Position numbers and translations under genes: made by a program. 7,112 nt of DNA from an uncultured Amylibacter sp. (GTDB lineage: Bacteria; Pseudomonadota; Alphaproteobacteria; Rhodobacterales; Rhodobacteraceae), in NCBI GenBank assembly GCA_937944065.1, contig CALDZS010000061.1, positions 1 to 7,112 of the forward strand, given 5' to 3'. Below, one piece after another: positions 6,550-7,112 of the stretch. Numbering within the stretch: position 1 is the first letter of the stretch; each line of letters opens with the position of its first letter. The notes beneath the pieces are model-generated. The model was not told where the DNA came from, ran no database searches, and was given only the letters and a program-made list of their open reading frames with translations.

Positions 6550-7112
6550 TTAGTTAGCTTTCTGACCGTCATTTGCCACCGCCTTCTTGGTGCAATGTGA
6601 TGACCATATCGGGATCAGTGTCCGGTAAGAAGTCAAATTGATATCGGCTGTTCAATGTAGCGAGAATAATAAAATTTCTATCATCGCAAACTGCTCGCCG
6701 ATTCACGCCCGTGGGCCATCCCCAAAGGGAAGAAATACACCTCTTTTTACAGTTGGCATTGGCGTCAAAACGACCTGTGTTGAAAGCATCCGGATTCTTC
6801 CAAAATGCCTTGTGACGATGCAGTGCTTTGATCGAAAGAAAAATGGTTTTTTTGGCTTTTCTTTTGCCCTGCCAATACATCATTGGCTTGTGCTGTTCCT
6901 TCCAAGAATGACAAAGGTGGGTACAGTTGAAGAGCTGCGTTCAAAACTTGGCGAATATTAACGAACTGATCTCAATAAGTTACGGTCGCAGCGTGTCCCT
7001 TCAAAGTTGTCGCGCCACTTTGTGCATTCGGATTTGAACGGCAGGATCGAAAGCAGATAAATACAATGCTCAACTGGCTGTAAGCGCGCTGGTTCCATTC
7101 CCGCCCGCGATA
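6550..7112 (-). pseudogene. Decayed cytochrome P450 paralogue, C-terminal half, cut by window edge
   Basis: Pieces of a second P450 appear in order on the minus strand in all three reading frames, each alignable with the intact gene at 5069-6421. Around 6915-6953 RQVLNAALQLYPP matches RQVINETLRLYPP, but the ExxR motif has become AxxQ. Frame-shifted from it is IKALHRHKAFWKNPDAFNTGRF, matching IYALHRHHQLWDDPDAFDPDRF. After another shift comes FLPFGDGPRA, a TGA stop (6703-6705) in place of the haem cysteine, then IGEQFAMIE. A shift back gives IILATLNSRYQF and HQEGG. One more shift recovers QMTVRKL, matching the QLKVTKR end of the intact protein. Further upstream GHAATVTY (6975-6998) resembles the I-helix GHETTALTL and is followed by a stop at 6972-6974; about 35 codons between I- and K-helices seem deleted. 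The part below 6960 is secure. The part from 6960 to 7112 is weaker. The gene cannot make a working P450. Confidence 0.85.

Noticed and set aside
6703..6705. TGA at the haem cysteine as a selenocysteine codon, giving a selenolate P450
   Set aside because: The frame is broken by indels on both sides, the ExxR motif is lost, and I see no convincing SECIS-like hairpin right after the TGA. Pseudogene decay explains everything.
6569..6883. A 104-codon open frame on the minus strand as an intact small gene
   Set aside because: Its translation is P450-like at both ends but meaningless between about 6685 and 6755, where the P450 Cys-loop sits in another frame. It is part of a decayed gene.

Overview
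The window looks like chromosomal DNA from an alphaproteobacterium, most likely a marine Rhodobacterales (Roseobacter-type) species. This rests on the ParC sequence (for example GDQAIYD in the quinolone-determining region and GNIDGDNPAAQRYTEARL around the active site), on the SDR, YjgN/DUF898 and P450 sequences, which resemble Rhodobacteraceae proteins as I remember them, and on the mixed, moderate GC composition. No database search was possible, so the lineage is inferred.

Layout. Positions 1-314 (minus strand) hold the first 104 codons of a short-chain dehydrogenase/reductase that runs off the left edge. A 103-bp divergent intergenic region (315-417) contains a perfect 14-bp palindrome and leads into a plus-strand gene run. 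That run is parC (topoisomerase IV subunit A, 418-2667), a YjgN/DUF898 polytopic membrane protein (about 2704-3942) and a membrane-anchored M48 zinc metallopeptidase (3945-5072). The gaps are short (36 nt, or 24 nt if the earlier GTG start is used, then 2 nt), so the three genes are probably one transcript. The YjgN and M48 genes look translationally coupled.

Facing this run is a complete cytochrome P450 gene on the minus strand (5069-6421). Its stop codon overlaps that of the M48 gene, so there is no space between the two convergent genes. Upstream of the P450, on the same strand, lies a decayed second P450 copy (about 6550-7112, continuing past the right edge). It has several frameshifts, in-frame stops, an apparent internal deletion, a lost ExxR motif, and a TGA exactly where the haem-ligating cysteine codon should be.

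How the genes relate. ParC would act with a ParE encoded elsewhere to decatenate chromosomes. The YjgN-M48 pair is probably one functional unit at the inner membrane, but its job is unknown. The P450 needs ferredoxin and ferredoxin-reductase partners that are not in this window, and its substrate cannot be told from sequence. I see no RNA gene, CRISPR array, insertion sequence or phage element. Most of the window is ordinary chromosomal housekeeping; the parts worth a second look are the P450 pseudogene, the coupled YjgN-M48 pair and the palindrome between the divergent genes.
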